NCBI GenBank assembly: GCA_005281725.1
Contig: SSBO01000001.1
Span: 4,956-68,955, forward strand
From: Wuchereria bancrofti
Taxonomy: Eukaryota > Nematoda > Chromadorea > Rhabditida > Onchocercidae
Direction: 5' to 3'
DNA: 64,000 bases
The position numbers and the translations under genes were made by a program. Within the stretch, counting starts at the first letter, position 1. Each line of letters begins with the position of its first letter. The notes beneath the pieces are model-generated. The model searched no databases. It had not been told where the DNA came from and saw nothing but the letters and a program-made list of their open reading frames with translations. Of the stretch, positions 46,132 through 59,900 are shown in pieces.

Positions 46132-49100
46132 TTAAAGAATTAATACTAATATTTAGTACTTAATATTTCGGTCATAATTTATTAATTATGTTCAGATTTA
46201 ATAATTTTAGTATAATTATACGTTATTTTTTTAAAGTTATTATTCGATTAATTGAAATTTCCAACTTATAATTACACTTAATTGAACAACTAATGATTAA
46301 ACCAATTCTCATATGTTTGTATCACTAATCAATTAGTTAATTAATGTTGAATAATTAAGAATTACAATTTTGTAACATTGTTTTTATTTCTTTTGCTTTT
46401 TTTTAATATCTTTTTTTTATTTAATACTATTTGCTTCTTTACGCTTAACTCATTCTTATCAATTCCCTTTGTTAATAAAAACTTTTTTTAATAATTTTTA
46501 ACAAAAATTTCTTAATTGCTGACTATTTTGCTGCCAAACTATTTTTTTAATTTCTCTTTCTTCGAATATTTTATCTTTCTTAAATTATCAATGATCAGTT
46601 GAATTAATTAAAATCAACAATTAATATTGTCATATCCTCAATATGTTGTGAAATGAAATGAAAAATGAAATTAAGAAATCATTTTTATTCGTTGGCAAGT
46701 TATTATTTTATTCATGGAGAAAAAAAAAGTGACAATTAAACGGTTAGTTAACTAATACTCTAGGAAAAATGATGAAATTAAAATGGCAGTGAAAGGTGAA
46801 AAGCAAATATTTTAAAAGTAATACAATTATTGTCAAAGTGTTATTTATGAAAAAAGCAAAGTGACTATTTCATTAACTTTAACTAATCATGTATAATCCA
46901 TTTTGAGAAAACTGTTGCACGTAAAAAAAATGATAATATGAAAATGAATAATTTTAGAAATGAATTTCATTTATTGCTGAAGTACTCTTATTCATGGCGA
47001 AAAAAAAATGATCAGGGATAGTTGATTAACTGATAAAATTATTGGACAAGAAAAAAGTAATTATGTGATAATAAATACTTTTAAAAATTAAAAAATGTTA
47101 TAGTAAATGAATATTACAATGTTTTTTGTAACATTCTTAGCAAATATACTTAAAAATTATAAGTGTAAAATTATAAAGTTTTGTTGCTGCTAAAACAACA
47201 CCATTTTTTCTAACCTTTTATAAGAATTAATCAGCAAAAATACTGTAATTAAAAGGCTGTTTCTACCTTATGTTCAAAAAATTTTTCTGATTGAAATTTT
47301 TTCTCTCTCTCACTTTCTCTTTCTCCCTCTCTCTCTATCTCGAACAAGAAAAAAGATAAATACGAATTAATCATTTTCTTTTTTTTTCTCTCTCTCTCTC
47401 TTCTTCCTCTTGTTATTAACAAAAATTAAATAAACGGACAAATTTATATTTTGGTGAGTGATTTTTTTTTTCAAAAAAAAAATCCATTTGTCACAATTTC
47501 TTATTCATTCTTTCTATTTTAAATTATCATTTCAGGTATATGAGATAATTAATTCATCTAATTAGCGAAAATGATTTAATATTAGTTTCAGTCAATATTT
47601 ATCCTATTTACTTTATTATGCATACTTAGTTTTTTTTTTTTCTTTTTTGCTTTTGATTTCTTAAAAAGATAAGAAATTTTATTCGTATTTAATATTTTTC
47701 CTTTTTTTATAGGATGAAAAAAAAAATGAGAGAATAATGGATGGTAATATATTGGACAGAAGAAGATTCACTCTGTTTATTTTACTGATAATTTAGTTAA
47801 TCAGTCATATTTGGCTGCGATAAATGTTTGACCAATTATTAATCACTTCATTAGTTAATTGCAAATGTTTGACCCAGTAATAACAAATCAATGTGGATAA
47901 AGTTTAAAAAAAGAAATATTGTTTAACTAAAATTGGAATTAAAAGATAGTACCGAGCTTGAGCAAATGATATAATAATAACATCTTAACACTGATAATAT
48001 ATCAGTAAGTGAGATTTAGATTTTCGATAATCTTTGAAATATTATATCCAATAATGATTTAATGAATAGCTACCACATATCAACAATAAATTAATTATCA
48101 AACATTTCGTTCATTAAATGAATATAATTTAATTTTAATTATCTTTTGTAGAGAGAAAACGAAGTATTTATCTCATAGCATTTAATAACTTTTACTCATA
48201 TTATTTTTACTTAACATAATCACGTAGTAAACGTTAACTTATCCATTTCTCGTGTTACGCTTACTTACAACTGATAGATGTTAACATTACGGGAAGCAAT
48301 GATTATTTGCAATGATTTTTTATAAAGTTTTGATGATATGCAATTTATATTGATATTTGGTTAGCTAAATCATCTAGGATAATGAAATCATCAAATATAA
48401 TTGAATTGGAAAATGCTAGCAAATTTTTTTCGTATCGTCATAAGTTCTAAAAAAGAAAAGAAAAAAAGGAAATAAAACCTAAGTCAAATTAATAATAAAA
48501 AACTACACAGATTTGTTTAACAAAAACTAAAAATTACTCAAATATCACTGATAAAAAGTGCAAAAGTACTATCATTGCTATTATCATTTGAATTATCAAT
48601 GTATACGTAAAAAATTTAAACTATATTTCCAATATAATTCGAAGATATTTAAATATGGTATCACTCTTTTAAATTATATTAATTAAAATATTTATTTTTC
48701 CTTTTCAACCTGTTTTTGTTTTTTTCCTTTTAAAAAGATTAGAAGTCAAATTTTTTGGTGTTTTTTTTAAGACATCAGAAATTAAAAATAAATAGTTACG
48801 ATAATAATTAACAAATAGTGTAATCAAATGACTTAATTAATGATGTAATTTCTTAAGTTAACAATTTTTATTTCATTTCATCCAAGTTAATAATTGATAA
48901 AATGCAAAAACTTGCACTGTATTTTAATATTGTTTATCATTTAAGCAAAAGATTCTGTTTGCAATAAAAAATATTTGAAAATTTGGAAAAAGAAAGGAAA
49001 ATTGAAAATTAAAATAAATTTAAAGAATGAGAAAAGTTTATTGAAAATCAAATGACATAATTTACAGATTGCTGAGAGAATAAATGAACAATGAAATAAA

Positions 49101-52052
49101 ATGATTGAAATGCAGGATGACAGCTATGAAATCAAAAAAAAAGAAATTTTTAACTATTAATTTCATTCGACAAATGTTTCAGTGTTTTGAACCCATCCAG
49201 CAAATTCGTTGATTGTCAAATCGTCAAATGAACAATTACCGTATCACATTACTATGAAGACCCCCTGCTAATAGTCAAACACTGTAATACCATACTGTCA
49301 CGATCATACGATAATAATTACAGTATCACATTGTTGTTTGTAACTGAATGTCTTATGATGATAATGTAAATAATTACATTTACTGAAATATTAAAAGATA
49401 AATAAAAATAATAATTTGATTATTAGCATCTTCAAATCAAATATCAAAATACAACAATAAAAAATTACTAATTTATGAACATCAGATTGATAATATAGTC
49501 ATAAAAATTAATGATTTCAGGCATTTAAAAAAAAAATGAAAAAATGCATGTATATAGTGACCGAGTAATAATATGAAAAGCAATTTAAATTAACAGAATC
49601 AAATTTTAAGTATGTATGTAAGAATTTTATGTATTTCTTTTTGCTGATAAATTAGTTATTAATTATCATGTATTACTCATTTTCTTTTTGTTGGAGAAAT
49701 TTTAATTAATTTGTATTTTAATGAGACATGAAAAGAAAAAAGAAAAAGAAATAGACTAAAAAAATTGCTTTATTAAATAGACCGAAATGAACTATTGGTT
49801 CCCTACTTATCTTATCAAACAATTTACATATTATTAAACTGTCCTAAATTTTATTTCCACCACTTATTTCATTTACTTTACATCATTGCAAAATAATAAT
49901 TTTTGCTTCATTTTTCTATTTTAAAATATAAAATTAATCGTTGTTTAAAAAGGATCTAAAAAATGAATATGAAATTAAAGTGGAAAAGTAGAAAAATGAA
50001 AAAAAAATATACGACAACAATTAGATTAAAAGAATATTTATTAAATTTTATATATTTTATTATTTCTTAGCTTATCCTTATGCTTGCCAACATTTCGCTA
50101 TCAATTTCTTTAACTTTTTATTGCATTTTGCATATTTTCTTTAAATATTGTTAAATATTTATGTTTTTTAATTTATTTCTACCACAAATTTGTCCTAGAT
50201 TATCGTTTTATTCCGTTTATTGGATTTATTCAAATTAATTCACATATTACAATATTATTCAATCGTTTCTTTTTTTTTCGCCATCTTTAAAAATTGTATT
50301 TTATATTCAATCACCCATCAATAATAAGTGAAAAAATAAGGATAAATAATGCCAAAAATTATTGAAATTGTCAATTGTTACAATGAAATAATGTTGACAG
50401 AGCAATTAAATTTTGTTCCTTTTTCTTGATGATTTTTTGATTTTGTCAACAGAAAATAATTTTTTAAATAATAGTACTTAAATGCTGACATGAAATCATC
50501 AATTTTCATATGAACTATTTTTTTCTTTTTTCAAAAGGAATGCTAAAAATTTTATCAGTCAATTTATGTTTGGTTATTTTCTAAAACTAAATTTCAGTTT
50601 GAAATATTGTCGAATATGTGTATGAGTCATACATTATTGGTAATTTCTAATTTTTGTTTCTTTTTACTAACAATTTAATAAATAATACCAATAACAAGCA
50701 AACAATATAATAAAATAACAATAATAATAGCAATAATAATATCTGACCTACTTTATTAAGATTGAAATGACTGAATTTTAAATTCGTTTATATATTTTAT
50801 AAACGAATTTGAGCAAGTAAAATATTAACTTATTTTTGTATATTAAGTGATTTGTGAATATTTTAATTCATTTATTCCAGTTTGTATTACTTTTTTTTTA
50901 AACAATTATACAAGGAACTAAACCTTGTTAAATTATCTTTTCATCATTTTAGAAATTAAACAAATTGAAGTCATTAATTTCTTGTATGCCATTTATTTTA
51001 ACTTTTTTTCTGTTTGAATTAAAATGCCATATTTAAAATTAAAAACAATTATGAATGTATCATTGAAAAGACAATTCTTCTAACCTATTTAATCACTTCA
51101 TGTTTCATTAGTAATATTTAATTAAGTATTACTATTAATCATACAATAATATCAATAAATGAGACGAATGGAAAGAAAAAAGTGAAATGAACTGAAAATG
51201 AACACAAAAAATGAACAAAAATGTAAAATTTTATTCACTCTTATCATATTGTTTACTTTATGAACTTTCCTCCTCTTTTAGTTCATATTATTCTCTTTAT
51301 CATTTATCATTTCTTGTCATTTTTTTCTTCATCATCTTTGGTTCCTTCTTTTACTCATTCCCGGAATTTAACAATGAAGCTTTTCTTTTTTTATTTTTAA
51401 ATCAAGTTTTGCTTTCTCTTTTTTTTTCTCTCTCACTTTTTTTCCTTCTGTTTGTTAACAAAACCAGAAATCAGAAGTTTGAAAAATTTGTTAATGTGGT
51501 TTTAAAGGATAAAATTTTTCAAAAATTCATTGTTTTCTCGAAATGATAGCGAATGAATCTTTCATAATTGCATGCTACATGCACAAATTGAATTATTATT
51601 ATTATTTATCAATATTCAATATTGGATAATTGAACTTTTTTGCGTAAAAACTTTTTACATTTTCTAATTAAAAAGTTTCCAATTTGCTTATCAATGAGAT
51701 AAAGTGATAATATTTCGAACTTTTCTTTCATTCATTTATGGATATCATTTCAACCTAATATTTAAGATTATTATAACAAATTAGTGGTTATACATACATA
51801 TTCTCACACAATGACATAAAAATATTCAAGTATAAATATAATTAACTTATATAAATAAAAATTAAATACTTAAAATGAAAATATTTTATCATTTCCTTGA
51901 TGATTCATGCTTTTGAAATATTTAATAGCTAATAGCTATTGGAATGAAATTCTTTTCATTTGATAGATACTAGAGTTGAGATTTCTCTTCAACTCGTGGA
52001 ATCTGCTTCATTCGATGCTTCTAATGATGGCACATACTAGTGATAACATATT

Positions 52053-52065
52053 GATAATGATTATC
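52053..52065. promoter_or_regulatory. Palindromic double GATA site
   Basis: GATAATGATTATC is a perfect palindrome of two opposed GATA boxes, 73 nt before the ATG at 52138, with another TGATAA ten bases upstream (52041). In nematodes such sites often bind GATA factors; the role here is inferred. Confidence 0.4.
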
Positions 52066-52137
52066 ATTCATTGTATTATGTTATCACTATTTCAGATGTG
52101 TTAAAATTCTTGAAAGTAACAAAATAGCAGACGTACA

Positions 52138-55100
52138 ATGACCACAGCAGAAATGATGAATGTTGTGTTACTATCATGCGGTCACAATAAACGATGGAAA
52201 CGACATAGTATCGCGGTATTTAATCGTGGTAATAGCTTAATAAATATAAATGATGGTTAGTTCATACTTTTGTTCTTTTAATTAATTAATAAATTAACAC
52301 TTAAATTTATCATTACTAAAAACAATTATGATCATTTAAATGATAATATTCATTTGTGATATTTAAATATTATATTTGGATTTCTGTATTTTGAAGCATT
52401 GAAAAATTTATCCCTTCCTCGAGTACTTAATGATTTGATAAATTTTTGGTTCAGGGATTAGCAATAGAAAGAAAGCAATTAAGTATGCTAAAAAGTGTAC
52501 AAGTCTCTCAAAAATCAAATTTGTCGTTTTTCCAAACTTTATTGTTAGTTACATTTTAAAAGAAAAAAACCCCCAAGGGAATTCTTTTTTTCTTTTTTCT
52601 TTCCTCTCTCTTCTCAATTCCATTTCTCTTCTTTGGCATTTTTGATGCTTTAAGTTTTTATTGAGAAAGTAAGAAAAAGTAAAAAAAAAAATGGCACTTG
52701 CTAGATTTCATATGTTGCCAAGTAGAAAATGAAATTTTACGAATTTCTCGTGATCACGCATAGTTTTTACTGGTAGTTATAATTATTAGTAATATTTCCA
52801 TTAATAAAAATGATAAACTTTTGTTGGTAATATATAATTCATTGTTTTAAAAATAAATATCATTTGAAAAAAAAAACATTAAAAAAATAATAAACTGACT
52901 CATTTTCTAAAAAATTTATTAAAATAAAAATGACAAAATGGTAATTTTCCGGTGATTTCATTTTCACTCATCAAAACTAACAACAAACAGTAAAAGTTGT
53001 TGTTTTTCGAAAGAGTTCATTTAATCTGTTTTTAAAACGCATACAGATATCACTGAAGCACATAAAATTCATTGATTCTTTCTCGCATTTTTGTTTTCAT
53101 ACTTTCACTATGGTCTATTCTTCCATTTTTTTATAATTAATTTGTCCATAAATACAACTTTTATGAAAAGAATTTTTCAGCCATATAATGAAAAATTTAT
53201 ATTTGAATTACCATGAATTTTAGACGTAGTTTTTTTTTTGAAAAAACTGACATTTCCATTCTTTTGCACTTTTTTTCATTATATGCATAGTGTGCTCTTT
53301 CTGTAACTTTCTAATCAATCAATCAATTAATCAATCAATCGATCCAATCAGTCAGTTATAATATTTTTTTTTAATGAAAAAATTTCACTTTTCAAAATTT
53401 TTATAAGTTCATTTTTAAGCACTTTGCCACACAAAATATCAAATTTTTTCCGCTACTTTTTCCATTTCTCTTTTCTTAAATTTAATAATTTTCCAATTTA
53501 AAGGAAATTTCACTTTACTATTGTAAGTGGCAATGATTGTTTCCATTTAAAAATTGTTAACATCAAAAATAAATATTTGTTAAAATAGGAAAATTTTTTT
53601 TTTCTTGTATTTGCTCAAAGATCATTTCATTCAAGTTATTTACATTTTATGTTATACAATAAAATTAACTTTTGATGTATGTAATGCATGAAAATTTTCA
53701 TCTACAAACTTGTTCGTCTTTCTTTTTTTTCTTTTTTAAATCGATTTTATTTGCTCTAATATTTAGCTCATTTATAACAACTCAATGGATCAAATGATGC
53801 TGAAGAATTACGAATGAATTATTTCCTTTCTTTTTTTTTGATACAAAAACAAATCTCTCATTTATCAAATATATTTTCATTTTTGAATATTGAAATGTTT
53901 CTTTTATCGTAACTTTTGATGGTTGTCATTTTCAACTTTTGACATTATTTTAGATCTGAGATTCTTTCAATTAATTTTGTTATTTTTCATTCGAAGTTTT
54001 TTTTTTCTATTTTTAAAATTAGTCATTACAGTATCAATGATAGAATTGATTTTTAGAGATGAGTAAAAAGCCATCGAAGAAAATTTTATGAAAATGAAAT
54101 GACGAATGAAAATAATGATAGTGTTATTTATTCATTTATTCATTGTTCTGATTTCATTATAGTTTCGGAAGTGAAATATTCAATAATGCTTCATAGCACA
54201 TAAATTATGATCTTAGTTTTATCAATTTTTTTTTTCATTTATCAATTAGTTTTATCAAAAAAAATGAAAATATCACTTGATATGTTAAAATTAATAAATC
54301 CAATATTTTCGATACTTTTGTCGTAATGATTTCTCATCCATATTTTGGCCAATTTTCATCTTTGAATAATCAATTTTAAATCATATTTCTAATCTAAATC
54401 AATTATTTTTTTTTAAATTAATTTGTTCGTTATATTTTAATTTTTAAAGTTCATATAAAATAGAAGTTTATCTGTTTTAGTCTGATTTATCATATTGTTT
54501 TTTCTTTTCTTTTTACTAAAAAGCATACTTTATATTAATAACACATATGTGTGATAATTTCAGTCTTATACATTCCCATTGTACTTTTATTTATTTATTT
54601 TTTCTCATTTCACATTGTCTGATTTCAAATTATTTCTAGAAATTAGAAGCAACTGTCATATGAAAAGTTGATATTATTAGTTTTGTTTTTTCTTTTTTTT
54701 TTTAACTTTTTTAAATCTTTTTGCTTAGCATAGTTCAATTTCTAATTTATTATTTCACCAGCTTTATTTGTAAAAAAAAAGTGCCTACGTATATTTACTA
54801 ATTAATTAGCATTTAAATCCTATCATATTATATAATTATACGAATTTAATTTTTTAAATTCATCTCTATACATCTGCAAAAAAAAAAGAGCATATTTCTT
54901 ACTTAAATATTTTATAACTAATAGCAAAACAAAAAGAAAAAAAAACTTGAAACTAAAAGAAATAAATAAATAGTAAGAAATGAATTTTTTAAAAAAAATT
55001 TTTTAAATTAAAATTTAAGAAAAATAAAAAGAAATGAATTATTTTTGCAGTTGAAGGAAATAATTTATCGCAATCACTGATGCTACAATCATTGCAACAA

Positions 55101-56801
55101 AAAGATGTCAACGAACGACGATTACCAGAGAATTGCCGTGATCGTTATGTGATTAGACGATTGGCCAAATCATCCGATGGGTATTTTAATCAAATCATTC
55201 AGTGTCATAATTTTTCTTTTTCAAATATTTAATCAAATCACATTCATTCCTAGAAAACTTTTTTTTTCCTCGCATATTTAATTAAATTATTTTAATTGTC
55301 AAATTTTCTTCTTCATTCATCTAATCAAATTATGCAATCTTTTAATCATTTAATCATTTAAAAAAAATGTTTAAACAAAGAGTTCAATCAATAGTTTATT
55401 GTTTTAGTATAACAATAACAGATTTGGAATTATTACGAAAGACATTTATGGAACGATTCAATAATTGTAAGGAACATTCAGAAAGAATTTACGAATTGAA
55501 AAGTGCAATTTGTGCTACAAATGAAATTCAAATTTGTTTGTATTTTTTTTTTCTTTATTTTCTCCTATTTTCTCTATTTTCTCCTATAATGTGTTTTTTT
55601 CTAAAAATGTTTTATTGATTTGTTCACACATAAATGGAACAACACAATTAGCATTGTTAACTATCATTTAAATTATCCAAATATTATTTATGAAATATTT
55701 ATATTGGGCAATTTCTTCCAGAAACTAATTTTAAAAAAGTTTTTTTGTTTTCTATGCATACGTAAAATGTGTAAAATAAGTACTTTATTTCAAATACGTA
55801 TATATTTCACAAAAGTGCATATTTTCGCAATAAAATTTTTATATCTTCACCAATATATTTGTTGTTTATGAAAAATGAATTTTTCAAAATGATCAAATTT
55901 CAAAATTTTAGGCTCAAGTAATCCTCAATGGTTAACTCAATATCAATATATTTTAAATTGGTGTTATTGTCAAATGAGATTTATTAGCAATCCTGCAGAA
56001 AGACTTCGATTATTTCTTGAAGTTAAGGTATTCTAAAAATGATATCTTTTTCAACAATTGTTTTTTTTTTACATCATTGTTGACTAATTTCTGTTTGTTT
56101 ATTTACTTTTTTGTTTGCTTATTTATTTGTGTTTTATTTGCTCGTTTATTCGTTTTTTATTTGTTTGTTTATTTGTTTAGTTTTCTGTTCATACAATTTG
56201 TTGGTGTTAACTTAAATCGCATCGTATTAAATCGCATCGTAATAAAATTCAGCTTAATCAATCAATCAATCAGTCGATCAATCGATGAATGAAACGATGC
56301 AATAGTCGAATTTACTATAAACTGTGTAAATTTAAGGAAAAATACCGGAAGATGTTCGAAATTTTAAAAGATATTGATGATGCTAATAAATTAACATCTT
56401 ATCTTCACTGGTCACAATTATGCTATCAGTACGCTGAACTTGTTGATCGAGAATCCTTATCATGGTGTATCGAAGCAGTTATCAATGCAAAAAATGCATT
56501 ATTTAGTAATTTTACTATTTCCTTTATTTTTTATTATATTCTTTAAAACTGTGAAATGCTAATTATTTTAGTACCATCATCACGATCATCAACGATATCC
56601 GGAAAAACGGATTGTAGTGGATCATATCGATCATCATCAACCACTAATAGTGTAAATGGTAATGAACAAATAGAAAGTATAAGATTAGAAAATCAACGAC
56701 GAGTTAAATTAGCTACTGTTGGATTAATTCAAAGTAATGTATTAAAAGCTGAAAATGTTTATGCGTGTTGTTTAAAAAATCGATTAAAGATAGTTTTGTA
56801 A
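52138..56801 (+). CDS. Seven-exon gene for an unrecognised helical protein, about 314 aa
   Basis: Exons are 52138-52255, 55051-55180, 55408-55535, 55912-56027, 56181-56203, 56306-56505 and 56572-56801. Total is 945 nt (314 aa plus TAA) with consistent phases. ATG 52138 has an in-frame TAA 21 nt upstream and a possible trans-splice acceptor (AATAGCAG) 7 nt before it. Exon 1 reads MTTAEMMNVVLLSCGHNKRW. The body is predicted helical: ITDLELLRKTFMERFNNCKE, QWLTQYQYILNWCYCQMRF, YYKLCKFKEKYRKMFEILKD, LHWSQLCYQYAELVDRE. A Ser/Thr-rich linker (SSRSSTISGKTDCSG) precedes a last helix. The 23-nt exon 56181-56203 is the weak point; without it the flanking phases (0 and 2) clash. The helix, Ser-rich linker, helix ending faintly recalls the AF4/FMR2 C-terminal domain, but I would not name it so. 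Confidence 0.68.
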
Positions 56802-56915
56802 TGCGTATCAAACATTTCACGTTTCGACATTTCACGTTTTGAACGTTTCAACTTGCAACACTTCTTCGTCTATTTATAAATGTTTATCATATATTGAAAA
56901 AAAAAAGTTTAATTA

Positions 56916-56921
56916 AATAAA
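56916..56921 (+). terminator. Poly(A) signal AATAAA
   Basis: AATAAA 115 nt after the TAA of the seven-exon gene; the expected 3' end signal. Confidence 0.5.
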
Positions 56922-59900
56922 ACAAAATTAATTATTAAATATATTTGACAGTTTTTTCCTTTTTTATCATAATGATTATTATTATTATTCAGAGTGATAA
57001 TAATTTTTTCACCTTTTTTTTAAAAAAAATGAAATCAAAGTTTTATTTTTAAAGAGAAACAAACATTTTGTTTTTCATCAACACACCATCTCCACCTCCA
57101 CCTCCTTCTTTTTTTCTTTTTTTTAAATGGTGATTAAAAAAAATAACAACACATGGCATAAATATGATGAGATATTTTTAATCAAAAAAATGAAGTAACA
57201 CATTAATTGTGGGAATCATTTTTTTTTTTTAGTCTAAATTTCCGGCATAAAATTTATTTCATTTGCAAGATTGCTTGTTGAATAAATGAGGAAAGAAAAA
57301 ACAAGTTGCATTGATTAATAATCAATTAATGCCTATTTTAACAAAATACACAAAAAATTGATCAAAAAAAAGAATTGCAAATTGTTAAATAAAACCAAAG
57401 TGAGAAAAAAAAATTTTACTATATTAAATTTTAAAATTAATTTTTATTAATAATAATCATTTATTAAGTGTTGAAATCTCAAAAATACTATAAGATTTGA
57501 AATAAAAAATTGGAAAAAAGATTTTCTTTTTTTCATTTTGTTAAAGAAAAATTTTAATATATATTTTACTCAAATGATTCAAATCAAAAATTAAATGACA
57601 ATTTGCATAATAATATGCAAATTGTCAGAATAAACGATTATGCAAATTATATAAATTACTTCAAAATTATTCTATGAAATCATCCAATGATACAAATATA
57701 AGTGGAAGGAGAACAGTTGTTTAGAAATTATTGAAATAAAATTTCAGCCTATTTGTCTATATGTGTATGTGTGTCTGTGGGTGTATGTGGTGTGTATGTG
57801 TGTGTATGTGGTGTGTACCACTGTGTGCACATCCCTATGTGAGTGATATTTGATGAGATGCAATCATTTTACCGTCATTCATCTAATTTACTCTTGTTTC
57901 TCATTTATTTCTAATTTGTTTAATTTTGTCTAAACAACAATTACTAATGTATTTTTCATATTGTTTATTTCATAATTGTATTCTATTATATTATAATAAC
58001 TTTAAATTTGTTAAATTAAATTATAGTTAATAATTACTACTTTTTATCCCTTTATTTGCTTTTGCTTTTTCAAAATTTACTTTTGCACTTTTCGAAATAA
58101 AAATTTTACTACCATTGATATAAGCTATTTTTGACTAGAAGAAATTTGCAAATTATCGGAGTTTTTTTTTGATTATCAAAAATTTGTAATTCTTTTTTTT
58201 TTTAAGTTGCACATATTAATAAGTCTGTTTACTGAAATATATAAAAGAATTATTATTTGAATAATTATTCATTTCAAATTATTCGTTACATTACATAAAA
58301 ATGTCAATTTCCAATTACGTTGGATTCCTGTTGTCATATTAGAAAAATCTTGTTATAACCCTTTTTAAAAACTCTTTTCATAGTAATTGAGATTGATTAC
58401 ATTATTTTGCTCTCTGTACTTTGAAATTTCATCAAGTATATGTCGCATACATAATGCTAACTTAAATCCAATTGCTAATATAAAAATAAAAATGTAAATT
58501 TCATTCTTAAACATATCTTTTGTCTTATATAATTTTCATATATACCAAAAATAGTAATTAATTTTAAATCAAGTTTTATTATGCTTCAATAAACTAAATT
58601 AATTTTACAAATTATGCAAATTGATCCATTGCCATTGCATAACACACTTAACAATAAAAATGCGTACATTTAAAATATTTAATTTTTAAAAAATTTTTCT
58701 CTATCATATTTTGTTTTATTTCAATTAATCAATCGCATCATTTCCATTAGGTTTAACAATACTTTCCCTTATATTATGCAAATATCATTTCCAACTGTGT
58801 ATATATGTAAATAAATATGTATTTCAATTTATTATTTTTTCAATCATTTTTTCTAATTTGCATATTAATGAAACTTTCATTCACTCATTTCAGTAAAACG
58901 ATTGCGTTTCAAATCAAATTTTCAATTTTTAAGAAGTAACTTTAGCATAGTTTTATAAACATAACTTGTTTATATCTAACATAGGCCGAAATAGTGATAG
59001 ATGAAAGGAAGTTAGAAAGATAAGTTAGATTATAATTGATGAGCCCTATCCTTTCTCAAATTACTCATTCATTGATTTGCTTTTTTGCTTATAACGGCTT
59101 TTCTCCAAGTGCGCCATTTTGGTCTTTGATATATCTATTATATTGTTTATTTTTACTAAATTTTACCGTTTAAAATAAATTAATAAAAATTTTCTCTGTT
59201 TCTTTTTTCTATTTAATCTATTTGATATTTTATAATAAAAGAAAAAATTTTACTTGTTCAAAGAAAAAATTATCGAAAAGAATGAAAGCAACGTTAATAG
59301 AACTATTGAAATAAGAAATTTTCTTTTTTTTTTAATGAATAAAAATAAAATAATTGATATGATTTTATGCTATCATTGATAATATTCTTTTTTTTTTAAA
59401 AAAAAAAAATTCCTTTTTGAATGATTAATTGTTTAATAGGTGATAATTAACGAGGAGCAATTCATTAATGTTCTCTGACGGAAATAATCAACGAAACATT
59501 GTATTCTTTTCAATATTATTACCAATTTTTTTTTTTTTTTTTTGATCGCTTAACAAATAGTTTTAATTTCAATTCAATGGTAATAATTAGTTGTGTTATT
59601 CTATTCAAATAGCAAATATAAGTGATTATTGGTCTAATTAGCTTTATTTCATCACAAAATATTTCAACTATTGATGCTAAATAAAGCTAAATTTATTTTA
59701 TTTCATCGCAAAATATTTCAATCAACTGACACACAATTTAGTTTGATTTCAGGCTTAATGCATTTCAATATCAGCCAATTATTATTAGCCTAAAGTATAT
59801 TTGTCTATTTTTCTATGCCATAGCAATTTGTTACTTTTTGTACGGCCAACAAAACAATAATTGCTTGCTTGCATTGTAAATGATTATTTGAAAAAATGAA

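Larger units (their letters stand above)
40279..52052. other. Gene-poor interval between the two plus-strand genes
   Basis: AT-rich DNA with no convincing exon chain. It includes the 3' UTR of the zinc-finger gene (an ATTAAA near 40393), the (ATT)n block, the C-rich minisatellite, CT tracts near 47310-47410, and an ambiguous ORF at 45913-46131. The hydrophobic ORF at 51211-51546 is T-tract driven. Confidence 0.5.

Noticed and set aside
47300..47410. CT-rich tracts as promoter elements
   Set aside because: Similar CT tracts occur throughout the window away from genes, so they carry no information here.
51211..51546. 111-codon hydrophobic plus-strand ORF
   Set aside because: Leu/Phe/Ser from a CT-rich tract. 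About one ORF of this length is expected by chance at this composition.
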